Shown: one piece after another, positions 16,121 to 24,157 of the stretch
Position numbering within the stretch: the first letter of the stretch is position 1
Layout: every line of letters begins with the position of its first letter
Origin: Actinomycetota bacterium
GTDB lineage: Bacteria > Actinomycetota > Actinomycetes > Streptosporangiales > Streptosporangiaceae
Assembly: GCA_003140115.1 (NCBI GenBank)
Contig: PLIQ01000161.1
Coordinates: 7,005 to 31,940 of the forward strand
Length of the DNA: 24,936 bases
Direction of reading: 5' to 3'
Made by a program: the position numbers and the translations under genes
Notes under the pieces: generated by a model
Told to the model about the DNA's origin: nothing
The model's input: only the letters and a program-made list of their open reading frames with translations
Database searches by the model: none

Positions 16121-16536
16121 ACCGGGACCATGTCCGTGACGTCGAAGCCCGGACCGGAGTCCGCGAAGTCCATGGCCGCCTCGGTGTCCGGGTCGATGGT
16201 GCTGATCGAGACGAAGTTCGCGGACGGCCCGCCGGGGCGCGCCTCGGCCGGCACGCGCAGGCCAGGCTCCCTCGGCATTTCCAGCACCGGCTCGTGCTGG
16301 AGTTCCGCGAGGGCAAAGTTGTCCGAGACCTCACGGAACACCTGAGAGAGCGGTGTACCCAGGGCGCCGCAGATCGCGGCGAGCAGTTCAGATGAGGCTT
16401 CCTTCTGGCCGCGCTCGACCTCGGACAGGTAACCGAGAGAAACACGCGCCGAGGCGGAGACCTCGCGCAGCGTACGACCCTGCCGCAGGCGCAGCCGGCG
16501 CAGCACGTCACCTAGCAGCTGACGGAGCAGAACCAT
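16117..16536 (-). CDS. clgR: ClgR, XRE-family activator of Clp protease genes
   Basis: Helix-turn-helix regulator of 139 residues. The N-terminal half ([20 protein letters not shown], then [20 protein letters not shown]) matches ClgR, which in Streptomyces and Corynebacterium activates clpP/clpC and related protease genes and its own promoter and is itself degraded by Clp. The C-terminal half is acidic and ends DMVPV; in Streptomyces a short hydrophobic C-terminus (Ala-Ala) serves as the degradation signal, and this end differs. ATG 16536 has AGGGAG about 8 bases upstream. It follows cinA on the same strand with a 109-base gap that contains a candidate ClgR box, as expected for a gene with its own autoregulated promoter. 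Identification rests on family motifs plus the conserved ftsK-rimO-cinA neighbourhood. Confidence 0.92.
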   Translation of the reverse strand: MVLLRQLLGDVLRRLRLRQGRTLREVSASARVSLGYLSEVERGQKEASSELLAAICGALGTPLSQVFREVSDNFALAELQHEPVLEMPREPGLRVPAEARPGGPSANFVSISTIDPDTEAAMDFADSGPGFDVTDMVPV

Positions 16537-16618
16537 AGTCGCACTCCCTTCGAAGGCCGAACCGCCGACACTTCACCGTACCTGGCAATACGGCTAGTTT
16601 GCGAGATCCGGCCACCCC

Positions 16619-16636
16619 GTGTTCGCTGCCAACGTA
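16619..16636. promoter_or_regulatory. Candidate ClgR box upstream of clgR
   Basis: On the minus strand the site reads TACGTTGGCAGCGAAC. The right half AGCGAAC fits the ClgR consensus half RGCGWWS perfectly; the left half has CGT in place of CGC, and I count about three mismatches over the 18-base consensus. It lies about 85 bases upstream of the clgR start, just past the cinA stop. ClgR autoregulation is known in relatives; the assignment here is tentative. Confidence 0.35.
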
Positions 16637-16645
16637 ACGCTGTAA

Positions 16646-17152
16646 TCAGTCCGAATCTTCCCGGAGCCTGCCGAGCAGCAGGCCGAGCGCATGCTCCACC
16701 GTCAGTCTACGGATGACGTGCCGGTCGCCGGTCAGGACGATGGTGCGTACCACCGTGTCGTCCGCGGCGCTGACCGCGATGTGCGCCGTGCCTACCGGCT
16801 GCCCGTCCGCGGGTTCGGGGCCCGCCACCCCGGTGGTCGCCACCCCGTAGGTCGCGCCGAGCCGGGTCCTGACCCCGGCCGCCATGGCCGCGGCCACCGG
16901 CGCGTAGACCGCGCCGTGCCGGGCCAGCATGCCCGGGTCCACGCCCAGCAGGGACGCCTTGAGCTCGGCGGCGTAGGTGACGACGCCGCCGCGGAACGAA
17001 GCCGAGGCGCCCGGTATGTCGGTGAGCGCCGCGGCGACCAGGCCGCCGGTCAGTGACTCGGCGACGGCGACGGTGTGACCGGCCGCCTGCAGCCGGGCGA
17101 GGATCTGCCCGGCCAGCTCATACGCGTCCTCGCCGACCGATGCCACGACCAC
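16646..17152 (-). CDS. cinA: CinA C-terminal-domain protein, NMN deamidase (PncC type)
   Basis: Nicotinamide-nucleotide amidase domain of 168 residues, hydrolysing NMN to NaMN in pyridine-nucleotide recycling. Motifs are VAVAESLTGGLVAAAL, FRGGVVTYAAELKASLLGV, GVATTGVAGPEPADGQPVGT and the ending EHALGLLLGRL; the SLTGG serine and the following TGVAGP loop are typical. It has only the C-terminal domain, not the N-terminal COG1058 half, as usual in actinobacteria, so the name pncC would be equally fair. I prefer GTG 17152 (GGGAGG 7 bases upstream) over the longer frame from TTG 17167. It lies 38 bases downstream of rimO and is probably co-transcribed with it. In Streptomyces pgsA sits between these two genes; here it is absent. 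Confidence 0.9.
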   Translation of the reverse strand: MVVASVGEDAYELAGQILARLQAAGHTVAVAESLTGGLVAAALTDIPGASASFRGGVVTYAAELKASLLGVDPGMLARHGAVYAPVAAAMAAGVRTRLGATYGVATTGVAGPEPADGQPVGTAHIAVSAADDTVVRTIVLTGDRHVIRRLTVEHALGLLLGRLREDSD

Positions 17153-17190
17153 GATCTTGCCTCCCAACCTCCGGTGCCGGCCAGCCCGGG

Positions 17191-18660
17191 CTAGATCGCG
17201 TCGGCGATCAGGTCCACTCCGTCCGACCCGGTCACTACCGCGCGGACCAGATCGCCAGGGGCGAGCGGGACCGCGGATCGGACCGTGGTCACCCCGTCGA
17301 CTTCGGGCGCCTGATGGGCGGCCCGGCCAGGGTAGCCCTCGGATGGCTCCTCGTCAGCCGCGGAAACGTCTTCGATCAGCACGTCGAGGGTCTCCCCCAC
17401 CCGGTCCGCGGCCCGCTGGGCCATCAACTCGTCGGCCAGGTCGGCGAACTCCTCCACCCGGCGAGAGATCTCCGCGTCGTCCAGCTTGCCCGGCCGGGAC
17501 GCGGCCTCGGTGCCGTCTTCGTCGGAGTAGCCGAAGATGCCGATGGCGTCGAGCCCCGCGGCGCCCAGGAAGAGCTCGAGCTCGGCTAGGTCAGCGGCGG
17601 TCTCACCGGGGAAGCCGACGATGAAGTTGGACCGGACGCCTGCCCCCGGGCTGAGCTCCCGGATCTGGTCGAGCAGGTTCAGGAACCGCTCACGGTCGCC
17701 GAACCGCCGCATGGCCCGCAGCACCGGCCCGCTGGCGTGCTGGAACGACAGGTCGAAGTAGTCGGCCACCCCGGGCGTGGACGCGATGACCTCGATCAGG
17801 CCCGGGCGCACCTCGGCGGGCTGCAGGTAGCTGATCCTGACCCGCACGATGCCCTCGATGGCGGCTAGGTCGGGCAGCACCTCCTCGAGCAGCCGCAGGT
17901 TGCCCAGGTCCTTGCCGTAGGAGGTGGAGTTCTCGCTGACCAGCATCAGCTCGCGGACGCCCTGGCTGGCCAGCCAGCGGGCCTCGGCCAGGATCTCGGT
18001 CGGGCGCCGGGACACGAACGCGCCGCGGAAGGACGGGATGGCGCAGAACGAGCAGCGCCGGTCGCAGCCGGACGCGATCTTCAGCGGCGCCACCACCCCG
18101 GCCGACAGCCGGCGCCGGAGCACGCCGTCGCTCGAAGGGTCCGGCCTGGCCCACGGCGTCGTGGTGAGGTGCGGTTGGTCGGGCTGGCCGACCTGGCGGT
18201 CGGGCTGGGCGGCTTGGCGCTCGGCGGGGGTGATGGGCAGCAGCGTGCGGCGGTCCCGCGCGGTGTGCGCGGGACGGCGACGGCCGACCAGCACGTCGTC
18301 GAGCCGCGCGCCGATGTCGCCGTAGTCGTCGAAGCTGAGGATCTGCGCCTCGGGCAGCTCGCCGGCCAGCTCGGCGCCGTAGCGTTCGGCCAGGCAGCCC
18401 ACCGCGGCGACCTTCGCGCCAGACTCGGCCGCGGACAGCAGCTCGGCGATGGACTCCTGCTTGGCCGCCTGGATGAAGCCGCAGGTGTTCACGAGCACCA
18501 CGCTGGCCTCATCGGCCGAGGTCAGGTCCCAGCCGGACGCGGTCAGGCGGGCCGCTAGCTCCTCGGAGTCCACCTCGTTACGGGCGCAGCCCAGCGTGAC
18601 CAGGCTGACCGTGCGCGCGGCCGACCCAGCCGGGCGAGGAGATCCGGACGGTGAAGACAC
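17191..18660 (-). CDS. rimO: Ribosomal protein S12 methylthiotransferase RimO
   Basis: Radical-SAM methylthiotransferase of 489 residues that modifies the conserved aspartate of ribosomal protein S12. The N-terminal UPF0004 domain supplies three cluster cysteines ([33 protein letters not shown]). The radical-SAM CxxxCxxC reads [21 protein letters not shown]-terminal TRAM region contains [14 protein letters not shown] roughly 40-residue Q/P-rich linker before the radical-SAM motif ([18 protein letters not shown]) matches the longer inter-domain linker usual in actinobacterial RimO. QAPEVDG and the CAIPSFRG context favour RimO over MiaB. Start GTG 18660 has no strong ribosome binding site and lies 50 bases after the RodZ-like stop, so read-through transcription from upstream is likely. 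Confidence 0.94.
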   Translation of the reverse strand: MSSPSGSPRPAGSAARTVSLVTLGCARNEVDSEELAARLTASGWDLTSADEASVVLVNTCGFIQAAKQESIAELLSAAESGAKVAAVGCLAERYGAELAGELPEAQILSFDDYGDIGARLDDVLVGRRRPAHTARDRRTLLPITPAERQAAQPDRQVGQPDQPHLTTTPWARPDPSSDGVLRRRLSAGVVAPLKIASGCDRRCSFCAIPSFRGAFVSRRPTEILAEARWLASQGVRELMLVSENSTSYGKDLGNLRLLEEVLPDLAAIEGIVRVRISYLQPAEVRPGLIEVIASTPGVADYFDLSFQHASGPVLRAMRRFGDRERFLNLLDQIRELSPGAGVRSNFIVGFPGETAADLAELELFLGAAGLDAIGIFGYSDEDGTEAASRPGKLDDAEISRRVEEFADLADELMAQRAADRVGETLDVLIEDVSAADEEPSEGYPGRAAHQAPEVDGVTTVRSAVPLAPGDLVRAVVTGSDGVDLIADAI

Positions 18661-18710
18661 ACCGAGAGCCTATGCGGTGAGCGGGACAGCTTGGCGGGTC
18701 CCGGGTCCTG

Positions 18711-19496
18711 CTAGCCCGACTGGACGCCGGACGACGAACCGGGCTGGGTGCTCGGCGTCGACCCGCCCCGCGGGCTGTAGCTCAGCGTCAACGGCAGGGC
18801 GGTGCTGATCGGCTGGCGCTGACCGTCCACGGTGAGGACGATGCCGGCCGGGTTGCCCAGCCGGATGCTGACCGCCTGGCTCTCAGTCCAGGTCATCGAG
18901 CTGCCCGCCGGGACGACCCCCATGTAGATCTGCGAGCCGCCGTTGGCCTGGGTGAGCTGGACCCAGCACTCCTCCACCGCGGCGACCTTGATCACTACGT
19001 CCGAGGGCGCCACAGACGGCGTGGGGGACGTGGAGGCCGACGGTGTCGGCCGGGCGCTGGGCTTGGGGCTGGTGGTGGCGGCGACTCCGGCCCCGGCAAC
19101 CGGGCCGGGCTTGTTGCCGTGCGAGGACACCAGGCGATAGGAGGCGAAGCCGATGATGGCGAGCAGCACCACGACCACGATCATGGTCATGCTGGGCGAG
19201 CGCCGCTCACGGATCTTGATCGGCTTGGAGGGTTCGAACACGTCGGCCGCCCGCAGCGGGCCCAGCGGCCCGTGGTCGGCGTCGTACTTGCTGATCAGCG
19301 GGGCCGGGTCGGTGCCTACGGCCCCGGCGATGCTGCGGATGTGCCCGCGCGCGTAGAAGTCGCCGCCGCAGGCGGCGAAGTCACCCTGCTCGATGTCCCG
19401 GATGATCGATTCCCTGATCCGGGTCTGCTGGCTGACCTGAGTAACCGTGAGACCGGCCTCACGGCGCGCGTCGGCCAGGGATTCGCCGATGCTCAC
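18711..19496 (-). CDS. RodZ-like HTH protein with DUF4115 domain
   Basis: Bitopic membrane protein of 261 residues. An N-terminal HTH_25/Cro-type domain (SIGESLADARREAGLTVTQV and FYARGHIRSIAGAVG) lies in the cytoplasm; one transmembrane helix (SMTMIVVVVLLAIIGFASYRL, about residue 100-120) follows. A Ser/Thr/Pro/Ala-rich extracytoplasmic linker leads to a DUF4115-type beta domain with ECWVQLTQANG. RodZ in rods links MreB to wall synthesis; the actinobacterial version next to ftsK is less well understood. I use GTG 19496, where GGAGG lies 5 bases upstream; the frame stays open to ATG 19532 but that start has no such site. It lies between ftsK and rimO, all on one strand. Confidence 0.9.
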   Translation of the reverse strand: MSIGESLADARREAGLTVTQVSQQTRIRESIIRDIEQGDFAACGGDFYARGHIRSIAGAVGTDPAPLISKYDADHGPLGPLRAADVFEPSKPIKIRERRSPSMTMIVVVVLLAIIGFASYRLVSSHGNKPGPVAGAGVAATTSPKPSARPTPSASTSPTPSVAPSDVVIKVAAVEECWVQLTQANGGSQIYMGVVPAGSSMTWTESQAVSIRLGNPAGIVLTVDGQRQPISTALPLTLSYSPRGGSTPSTQPGSSSGVQSG

Positions 19497-19601
19497 GCTG
19501 CCCTCCACGTGCCTTCGGTCGCGATTTCCCACTCCCCGAGTGCGGGGCCAATCACCAAGTGTAGACAGGAAACATTGCCAGATCGGCGCGGCGGACGCAG
19601 C

Positions 19602-22256
19602 CTATCCGCCGCGCAACGAGATGAGCGTGTCGTCCAGGTCGTCCGGCCTGACCAGCACGTCGCGGGCCTTGGAGCCTTCGCTGGGACCGACGATGTTCCG
19701 GCTCTCCAGCAGATCCATCAACCGCCCGGCCTTGGCGAAGCCGACCCGCAGCTTGCGCTGCAGCATCGACGTCGACCCGAACTGGGTGGTGATGATCAGC
19801 TCCGCGGCCTGGATCAGCAGGTCCAGGTCGTCGCCGATGTCGGAGTCAATCTCGCGGGTGGATTCCTTAACCGCGGCTACGTCCTCGCGGTAGGCGGGCT
19901 CGGCCTGCTTCTTGCAGTGCGCGACGATCTCGCGGATCTCCTTCTCGTCCACGAACGCGTTCTGCAGCCGGATCGGCTTGGACGCGCCCATGGGCAGGAA
20001 CAGCGCGTCGCCCTGCCCGACCAGCTTCTCCGCGCCGGGCTGGTCCAAGATGACCCGGGAGTCCATCAGGCTGGAGGTGGAGAAGGCCAGCCGGGACGGG
20101 ACGTTCGCCTTGATCAGGCCGGTCACCACGTCCACGCTGGGCCGCTGCGTGGCCAGCACCAGGTGGATGCCCGCCGCGCGGGCCAGCTGGGTGATGCGGA
20201 CCACCGAGTCCTCGACGTCGCGCGGCGCGACCATCATCAGGTCGGCCAGCTCGTCGACGATGACCAGCAGGTACGGGTAGGGCTGGTAAACGCGCTCACT
20301 GCCGGCCGGGGGCGTCAGCCGCCCGGCGCGCACCGCCTTGTTGAAGTCGTCGATGTGCCGGAACCCGCTGGCGGCCAGGTCGTCGTACCGGCGCTCCATC
20401 TCGCCGACCACCCATTCCAGCGCCTCGGCAGCCTTCTTGGGGTTGGTGATGATCGGCGTGATCAGGTGCGGGATGCCGTCGTAGATGGTCAGCTCGACCC
20501 GCTTGGGGTCGATCAGGATCATCCGTACCTCGTCCGGCGTGGACCGGGTCAGGATCGAGGTGATCAGGCTGTTCAGGCAGACCGACTTGCCGGAGCCGGT
20601 GGCGCCGGCGATCAGGATGTGCGGCATCTTGGCCAGGTTCGCGACCAGCACCCGGCCTTCGACGTCTTTGCCCAGCCCGACCACCATCGGGTGGTGGTCG
20701 CCGATCGCCACCTGCGACTTGAGCACATCACCCAGGCTGACGATCTCCTTGTCTGCGTTCGGGATCTCCACCCCGATGGCCGACCGGCCCGGGATCGGGG
20801 AGACGATCCGCACGTCGGCGCTCTTCACCGCGTACGCGATGTTCTTCTGCAGCGCGGTGACCCGCTCCACCTTGACCGCGGGGCCCAGCTCAATCTCGTA
20901 CCTGGTCACGGTGGGCCCGCGGCTGAACCCGGTGACCTGCGCATCGACCTGGAACTGCTCGAGCACCTCGGTCAGCGCCTCCACCACGATGTCGTTGGCC
21001 CGGGTCCGCGCCTTGGGCGCCGAGCCCGGTCGCAGCAGCGCCATCGGCGGCAGCGTGTAGGCCACCGCGTCGCCGGTCAGCGTGAGTTGCTCGGGATTGC
21101 GCAGCGGCATGGACGGCTTGAGCTCGATGGGTTCCCTGGCCGGCTCGGCCGCGGGGGCGGGGTGGTCCCCGTGGGTGTCGAAGGTGAGCGCTTCGATCAG
21201 TCCGGCCTCGCCGTCGGGACGGGCGCCGGTCACCGCCTTGGCCGCCGCGTCGCGCTTCTTGCCCGGGCCGACCAGCGGCGTGTCGTACGGCTTGACGTGG
21301 CCGCCGGCCTCCAGGGCCGGGCGGAGCCGGACGTTCTTGGCGATCTGGCCGCGCCGCGGTCCTCGGGTCCGGATCCCGGTGCCGGCCTCGTAGTCCTCGT
21401 CGATCTCCAGGCCGTCCTGGTCGTCGCGCTCGGGCGCGGTGTACCCGAAGAGCTCGCGCAGCCCAGACAGGCGCTCGGGAATCCGGTGCAGCGGGGTGCC
21501 GGTGATGAGCAGCAGGCCGAACAGGGCCAGCAGCGCAAGCAGCGGCGCCGCCACCCACGGGGTCAGGGCGCGGGCCAGCGGCCCGCCGACCCCGTAGCCG
21601 ATATAGCCGCCTGCCTTGCGGATCATGGCTGAGCCGCCGGACGGACGCGGTGAGCCCTTGGCGATCTCGAGCAGGCCGCTCAGGCCGAGGAGCAGGGCGG
21701 TCCAGCCGATCGCGGCCCGCCGGGTCGCCTGGTTGCGGTCCGGATGCCGCAGGAACCGCCAGGCCAGCAGTGCGACCAGCACCGGGGCCAGGAAGGCCAG
21801 CGCTCCGACCCCGCCGGTGACCGCCTGGTAGATGCCGCGCCCGACCGCGTTGCTCATCCGCAGCCACAGGCCGCCTGCGAGCACGATGGCGACCCCGAGG
21901 GTGAGCAGGCCCACGCCGTCGCGGCGGTGGTGCGGTTCGAGGTCACGCGCGCCGCGGCCGACCGACCGGACCGCGAACCCGAGGGCCCCGGCCACCACCA
22001 TCCAGGCGCCCGAGATCACCCGGCCGATCCACCCGATCAGGATCACGACCGGATCATGGGTCCGAGCGGGCGTGCGAGGCTGGTTACGAGGCTGGCTGCG
22101 CGGCTTACGGGACTGAGGAGGCTTCTTTTTCTTGGGGGGCGTGCGGCGGGGCGTGCCGCCGGAATAGCTCGCTGACGTGCCGCGACCCCCCGCGCCGGTC
22201 CGGGCCGCGGGGGCACCGGGCTGGCGGGCTGGTTGGTTCCGGACACGGGTCGCCAT
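19602..22256 (-). CDS. ftsK: DNA translocase FtsK
   Basis: Septum-linked chromosome translocase of 884 residues from ATG 22256. A basic, proline-rich N-terminal tail (about 1-65) is followed by about five hydrophobic segments (about 70-250) that anchor it. A variable linker to about 390 leads to the RecA-like motor with Walker A GATGSGKS (551-558), Walker B LLVIVDELADL (DE at 668-669) and the ATQRPSVDVVTGLIKANVPS segment. The C-terminal gamma domain (about 815-880) has LLQRKLRVGFAKAGRLMDLL for DNA sequence recognition. An ATG at 22403 lies in the same frame but would run the gene through the divergent promoter and across the next gene's start, so I reject it. No ribosome binding site precedes 22256; a TACGTT 7 bases before it may mean a leaderless mRNA. 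It is the first gene of the ftsK-rimO-cinA-clgR block. Confidence 0.95.
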   Translation of the reverse strand: MATRVRNQPARQPGAPAARTGAGGRGTSASYSGGTPRRTPPKKKKPPQSRKPRSQPRNQPRTPARTHDPVVILIGWIGRVISGAWMVVAGALGFAVRSVGRGARDLEPHHRRDGVGLLTLGVAIVLAGGLWLRMSNAVGRGIYQAVTGGVGALAFLAPVLVALLAWRFLRHPDRNQATRRAAIGWTALLLGLSGLLEIAKGSPRPSGGSAMIRKAGGYIGYGVGGPLARALTPWVAAPLLALLALFGLLLITGTPLHRIPERLSGLRELFGYTAPERDDQDGLEIDEDYEAGTGIRTRGPRRGQIAKNVRLRPALEAGGHVKPYDTPLVGPGKKRDAAAKAVTGARPDGEAGLIEALTFDTHGDHPAPAAEPAREPIELKPSMPLRNPEQLTLTGDAVAYTLPPMALLRPGSAPKARTRANDIVVEALTEVLEQFQVDAQVTGFSRGPTVTRYEIELGPAVKVERVTALQKNIAYAVKSADVRIVSPIPGRSAIGVEIPNADKEIVSLGDVLKSQVAIGDHHPMVVGLGKDVEGRVLVANLAKMPHILIAGATGSGKSVCLNSLITSILTRSTPDEVRMILIDPKRVELTIYDGIPHLITPIITNPKKAAEALEWVVGEMERRYDDLAASGFRHIDDFNKAVRAGRLTPPAGSERVYQPYPYLLVIVDELADLMMVAPRDVEDSVVRITQLARAAGIHLVLATQRPSVDVVTGLIKANVPSRLAFSTSSLMDSRVILDQPGAEKLVGQGDALFLPMGASKPIRLQNAFVDEKEIREIVAHCKKQAEPAYREDVAAVKESTREIDSDIGDDLDLLIQAAELIITTQFGSTSMLQRKLRVGFAKAGRLMDLLESRNIVGPSEGSKARDVLVRPDDLDDTLISLRGG

Positions 22257-22263
22257 ACTTACA

Positions 22264-22269
22264 AACGTA
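22264..22269 (-). promoter_or_regulatory. Possible -10 element for a leaderless ftsK transcript
   Basis: On the minus strand TACGTT fits the actinobacterial TANNNT pattern and ends 7 bases before the ftsK ATG, which lacks a ribosome binding site. A TTTGCC about 17 bases further upstream is a weak -35 match. The leaderless reading is inferred. Confidence 0.3.
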
Positions 22270-22401
22270 GCGAGGAGGCTGGCCCGGGCAAAGCACCCGA
22301 CCGGGCGTGTCGCGCAGAGCGTAAAACCACGGCCGTTCGGGATATGGATTTTAAGGCGATACGGTGGCGAGCCGTGCGGGCTGGACCGATAGGGTCGGGC
22401 C

Positions 22402-23388
22402 ATGCGGGTCGCGATCCTTGATGATTATCAGCAGGTGGCGCTGGCCAGCGCGGACTGGTCCGGAGTCCGGGAACGGGCCGAGATACACGTCTTCACGTCG
22501 CACCTCGGGTCGACCGAAGCGCTGGTCGACGCGCTGGAACCGTTCGACGTCATCGTGGCGATGCGGGAGCGGACCCCGTTCGACGCCGAGCGGCTTGGCC
22601 GGCTCCCGCGGCTGCGGCTGCTGGTCACTACCGGCATGTCCAACGCGTCCATCGACCTGGACGCGGCGGCCTTGTGCGGAATCACCGTGTGCGGCACGGG
22701 CGGGATCGGTTCCTCGACGGCCGAGCTGACCTGGGGACTGATCCTGGCCCTGCTCCGGCACATCCCGGAGGAAGACCGGCGGCTGAAGCTGGCCGGAGGG
22801 GCCGGCGGGGCGGCGCTGGGCGTGGGCGGCGGCTGGCAGCAGACGGTCGGCACCGGCCTGGACGGCAAGCGACTGGGCGTCGTGGGCTTGGGTCACCAGG
22901 GCCGGCGGGTGGGCGAAATCGGCCGGGCGTTCGGCATGCACCTGGTGGCGTGGAGCCAGAACCTGGATCCGTCGCATGCGGAGAAGGTGCACGCCAAGGC
23001 GGTCAGCAAGGAGGAGTTGTTCGCCACCTCCGACGTGGTCACGGTGCACTACAAGCTCAGCTCGCGCAGCGTGGGGCTGGTCGGCGAGGCTGAACTGGCC
23101 CTGATGAAGCCGTCCGCCTTCCTGGTGAACACCTCTCGCGGCCCGCTGGTGGACAGCGCGGCGCTGCTGGCCGCGCTACGGTCGGGCGCCATCGCGGGCG
23201 CGGCCCTGGACGTGTACGACGTCGAGCCGCTGCCGCTGTCCTCCCCGCTGCGGACCGCGCCCAACGTGGTGCTCACCCCGCACCTCGGGTACGTCACCGA
23301 GGAGGCGTACCGGGTCTTCTACGGTGAAGCCGCCGAGGACATCGTGGCGTTCGCGTCCGGCTCACCAGTGCGGGTGCTGTCCTCCTAG
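22402..23388 (+). CDS. D-2-hydroxyacid dehydrogenase, NAD(P)-dependent
   Basis: Oxidoreductase of the D-isomer-specific 2-hydroxyacid dehydrogenase family, 328 residues, a normal length. The Rossmann motif GVVGLGHQGRRVGEIG has its GxGxxG at 162-167; catalytic residues are predicted as Arg246 (NTSRGPLVD), Glu275 (DVEPLP) and His294 (TPHLGY). The His-containing C-terminal motif and full domain order argue for an active enzyme that interconverts a 2-keto acid and a D-2-hydroxy acid; the substrate is not identifiable. A Gly/Ala-rich insert (about 131-144) precedes the GGWQ segment. Start ATG 22402 has AGGG about 8 bases upstream; the 145-base gap to ftsK holds the divergent promoters. It ends 12 bases from the stop of the convergent TIGR03086 gene. 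Confidence 0.92.
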   Translation: MRVAILDDYQQVALASADWSGVRERAEIHVFTSHLGSTEALVDALEPFDVIVAMRERTPFDAERLGRLPRLRLLVTTGMSNASIDLDAAALCGITVCGTGGIGSSTAELTWGLILALLRHIPEEDRRLKLAGGAGGAALGVGGGWQQTVGTGLDGKRLGVVGLGHQGRRVGEIGRAFGMHLVAWSQNLDPSHAEKVHAKAVSKEELFATSDVVTVHYKLSSRSVGLVGEAELALMKPSAFLVNTSRGPLVDSAALLAALRSGAIAGAALDVYDVEPLPLSSPLRTAPNVVLTPHLGYVTEEAYRVFYGEAAEDIVAFASGSPVRVLSS

Positions 23389-23415
23389 CTGCTTGGCTTT
23401 TTAGCTGCTTGGCTT
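23386..23415. repeat. 14-bp direct repeat spanning both convergent stop codons
   Basis: TAGCTGCTTGGCTT occurs at 23386-23399 and again at 23402-23415, a 16-bp period. The TAG beginning the first copy is the stop of the dehydrogenase; the second copy lies over the final codons and TAA of the minus-strand gene. It looks like a short local duplication. Confidence 0.85.
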
Positions 23416-24030
23416 CCACTGGGGGTCGCGGCCGGACAGGGCAAGGGCGCGGTCGAAGGCGGTCGCGTCATCGGGGACCGGGACGACGGCGGCGAACCCC
23501 TGGTACTGGCGGAACAGGTCACCCTGGGCTTCGACAGTTTTCAGGACGTTTTGCGCCACGTCGTCGTCGCAGCGGTAGTCCTGCCCGGTGGCCTTGGCCA
23601 CGTCCCAGCCGTGCAGCACCATCTCGGCGATCAGCAGGGCGGCCACGTCGGCGGCGGGGGTCGTGCTGCCCATGACGCCCAGCTCGCGCCGCCAGGCTTC
23701 GGGATCGGACCAGGCGTGCACGGCCCGGGCGATCTGGGCCTGGTAGGCCTGCGCGTAGTCGGGCTCGGCGGTGAAGTCCTTGCTCATCAGTTCCTCGGCG
23801 ACGCTCTCGCCGTGGGCCCGGCGCTCGGCCGAGTAGGCGGTCCACAAGATCGTATGGTTGAGGAGGGTACGCAGGTCCCAGTCGGTACACGGGGTGGTTT
23901 GGGTGTTCGCGGCGTCCTGCGCTGCGTCTTTCGCGGCGCCTTTCGCTGCGCCGGTGACTACGCGGGCGGCCTCGGCCGCGGCGGCGGCCATCAGGGCCGG
24001 GCCATCGGTGGTTTCTTGGTTCGTATTCAT
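23401..24030 (-). CDS. TIGR03086-family protein, maleylpyruvate-isomerase/DinB-like fold
   Basis: Protein of 209 residues related to mycothiol-dependent maleylpyruvate isomerases and the actinobacterial TIGR03086 family. Typical segments are CTDWDLRTLLNHTILW near residue 48-63, IAEMVLHGWDVAKATGQDY in the middle, and GFAAVVPVPDDATAFDRALAL near the end. The His in LLNHT and the His in VLHGWD are likely metal ligands of the four-helix bundle. The N-terminus contains an unusually alanine-rich stretch (GAAKGAAKDAAQDAANTQTT) where homologues have a short spacer. I choose ATG 24030 over ATG 24060 because family members begin close to it and a GGTGAA lies upstream. It diverges from the AraC-type regulator. 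The substrate is unknown. Confidence 0.85.
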   Translation of the reverse strand: MNTNQETTDGPALMAAAAAEAARVVTGAAKGAAKDAAQDAANTQTTPCTDWDLRTLLNHTILWTAYSAERRAHGESVAEELMSKDFTAEPDYAQAYQAQIARAVHAWSDPEAWRRELGVMGSTTPAADVAALLIAEMVLHGWDVAKATGQDYRCDDDVAQNVLKTVEAQGDLFRQYQGFAAVVPVPDDATAFDRALALSGRDPQWKPSS

Positions 24031-24157
24031 CCGTTCACCGTAACTAGGTCCGGGTGCCACGGTCTTGAAGAAAAGCGACAGCTACGCTGGTCACGTGGCA
24101 GATTCCGCCGCCTTCGCCGTCTCCTCCGCCGCCGCCGGTGCGGCGCCGCCTGGGGCT

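Noticed and set aside
19119..21632. Long plus-strand open frame (837 codons) opposite ftsK and the RodZ-like gene
   Set aside because: It spans two genuine minus-strand genes and their intergenic gap, and its composition (Asp/Arg/Gly/Val-rich) is that of a shadow frame.
22257..22403. 49-residue N-terminal extension of FtsK from ATG 22403
   Set aside because: It would run through the divergent promoter region and overlap the start of the dehydrogenase gene; FtsK-like sequence begins after ATG 22256.
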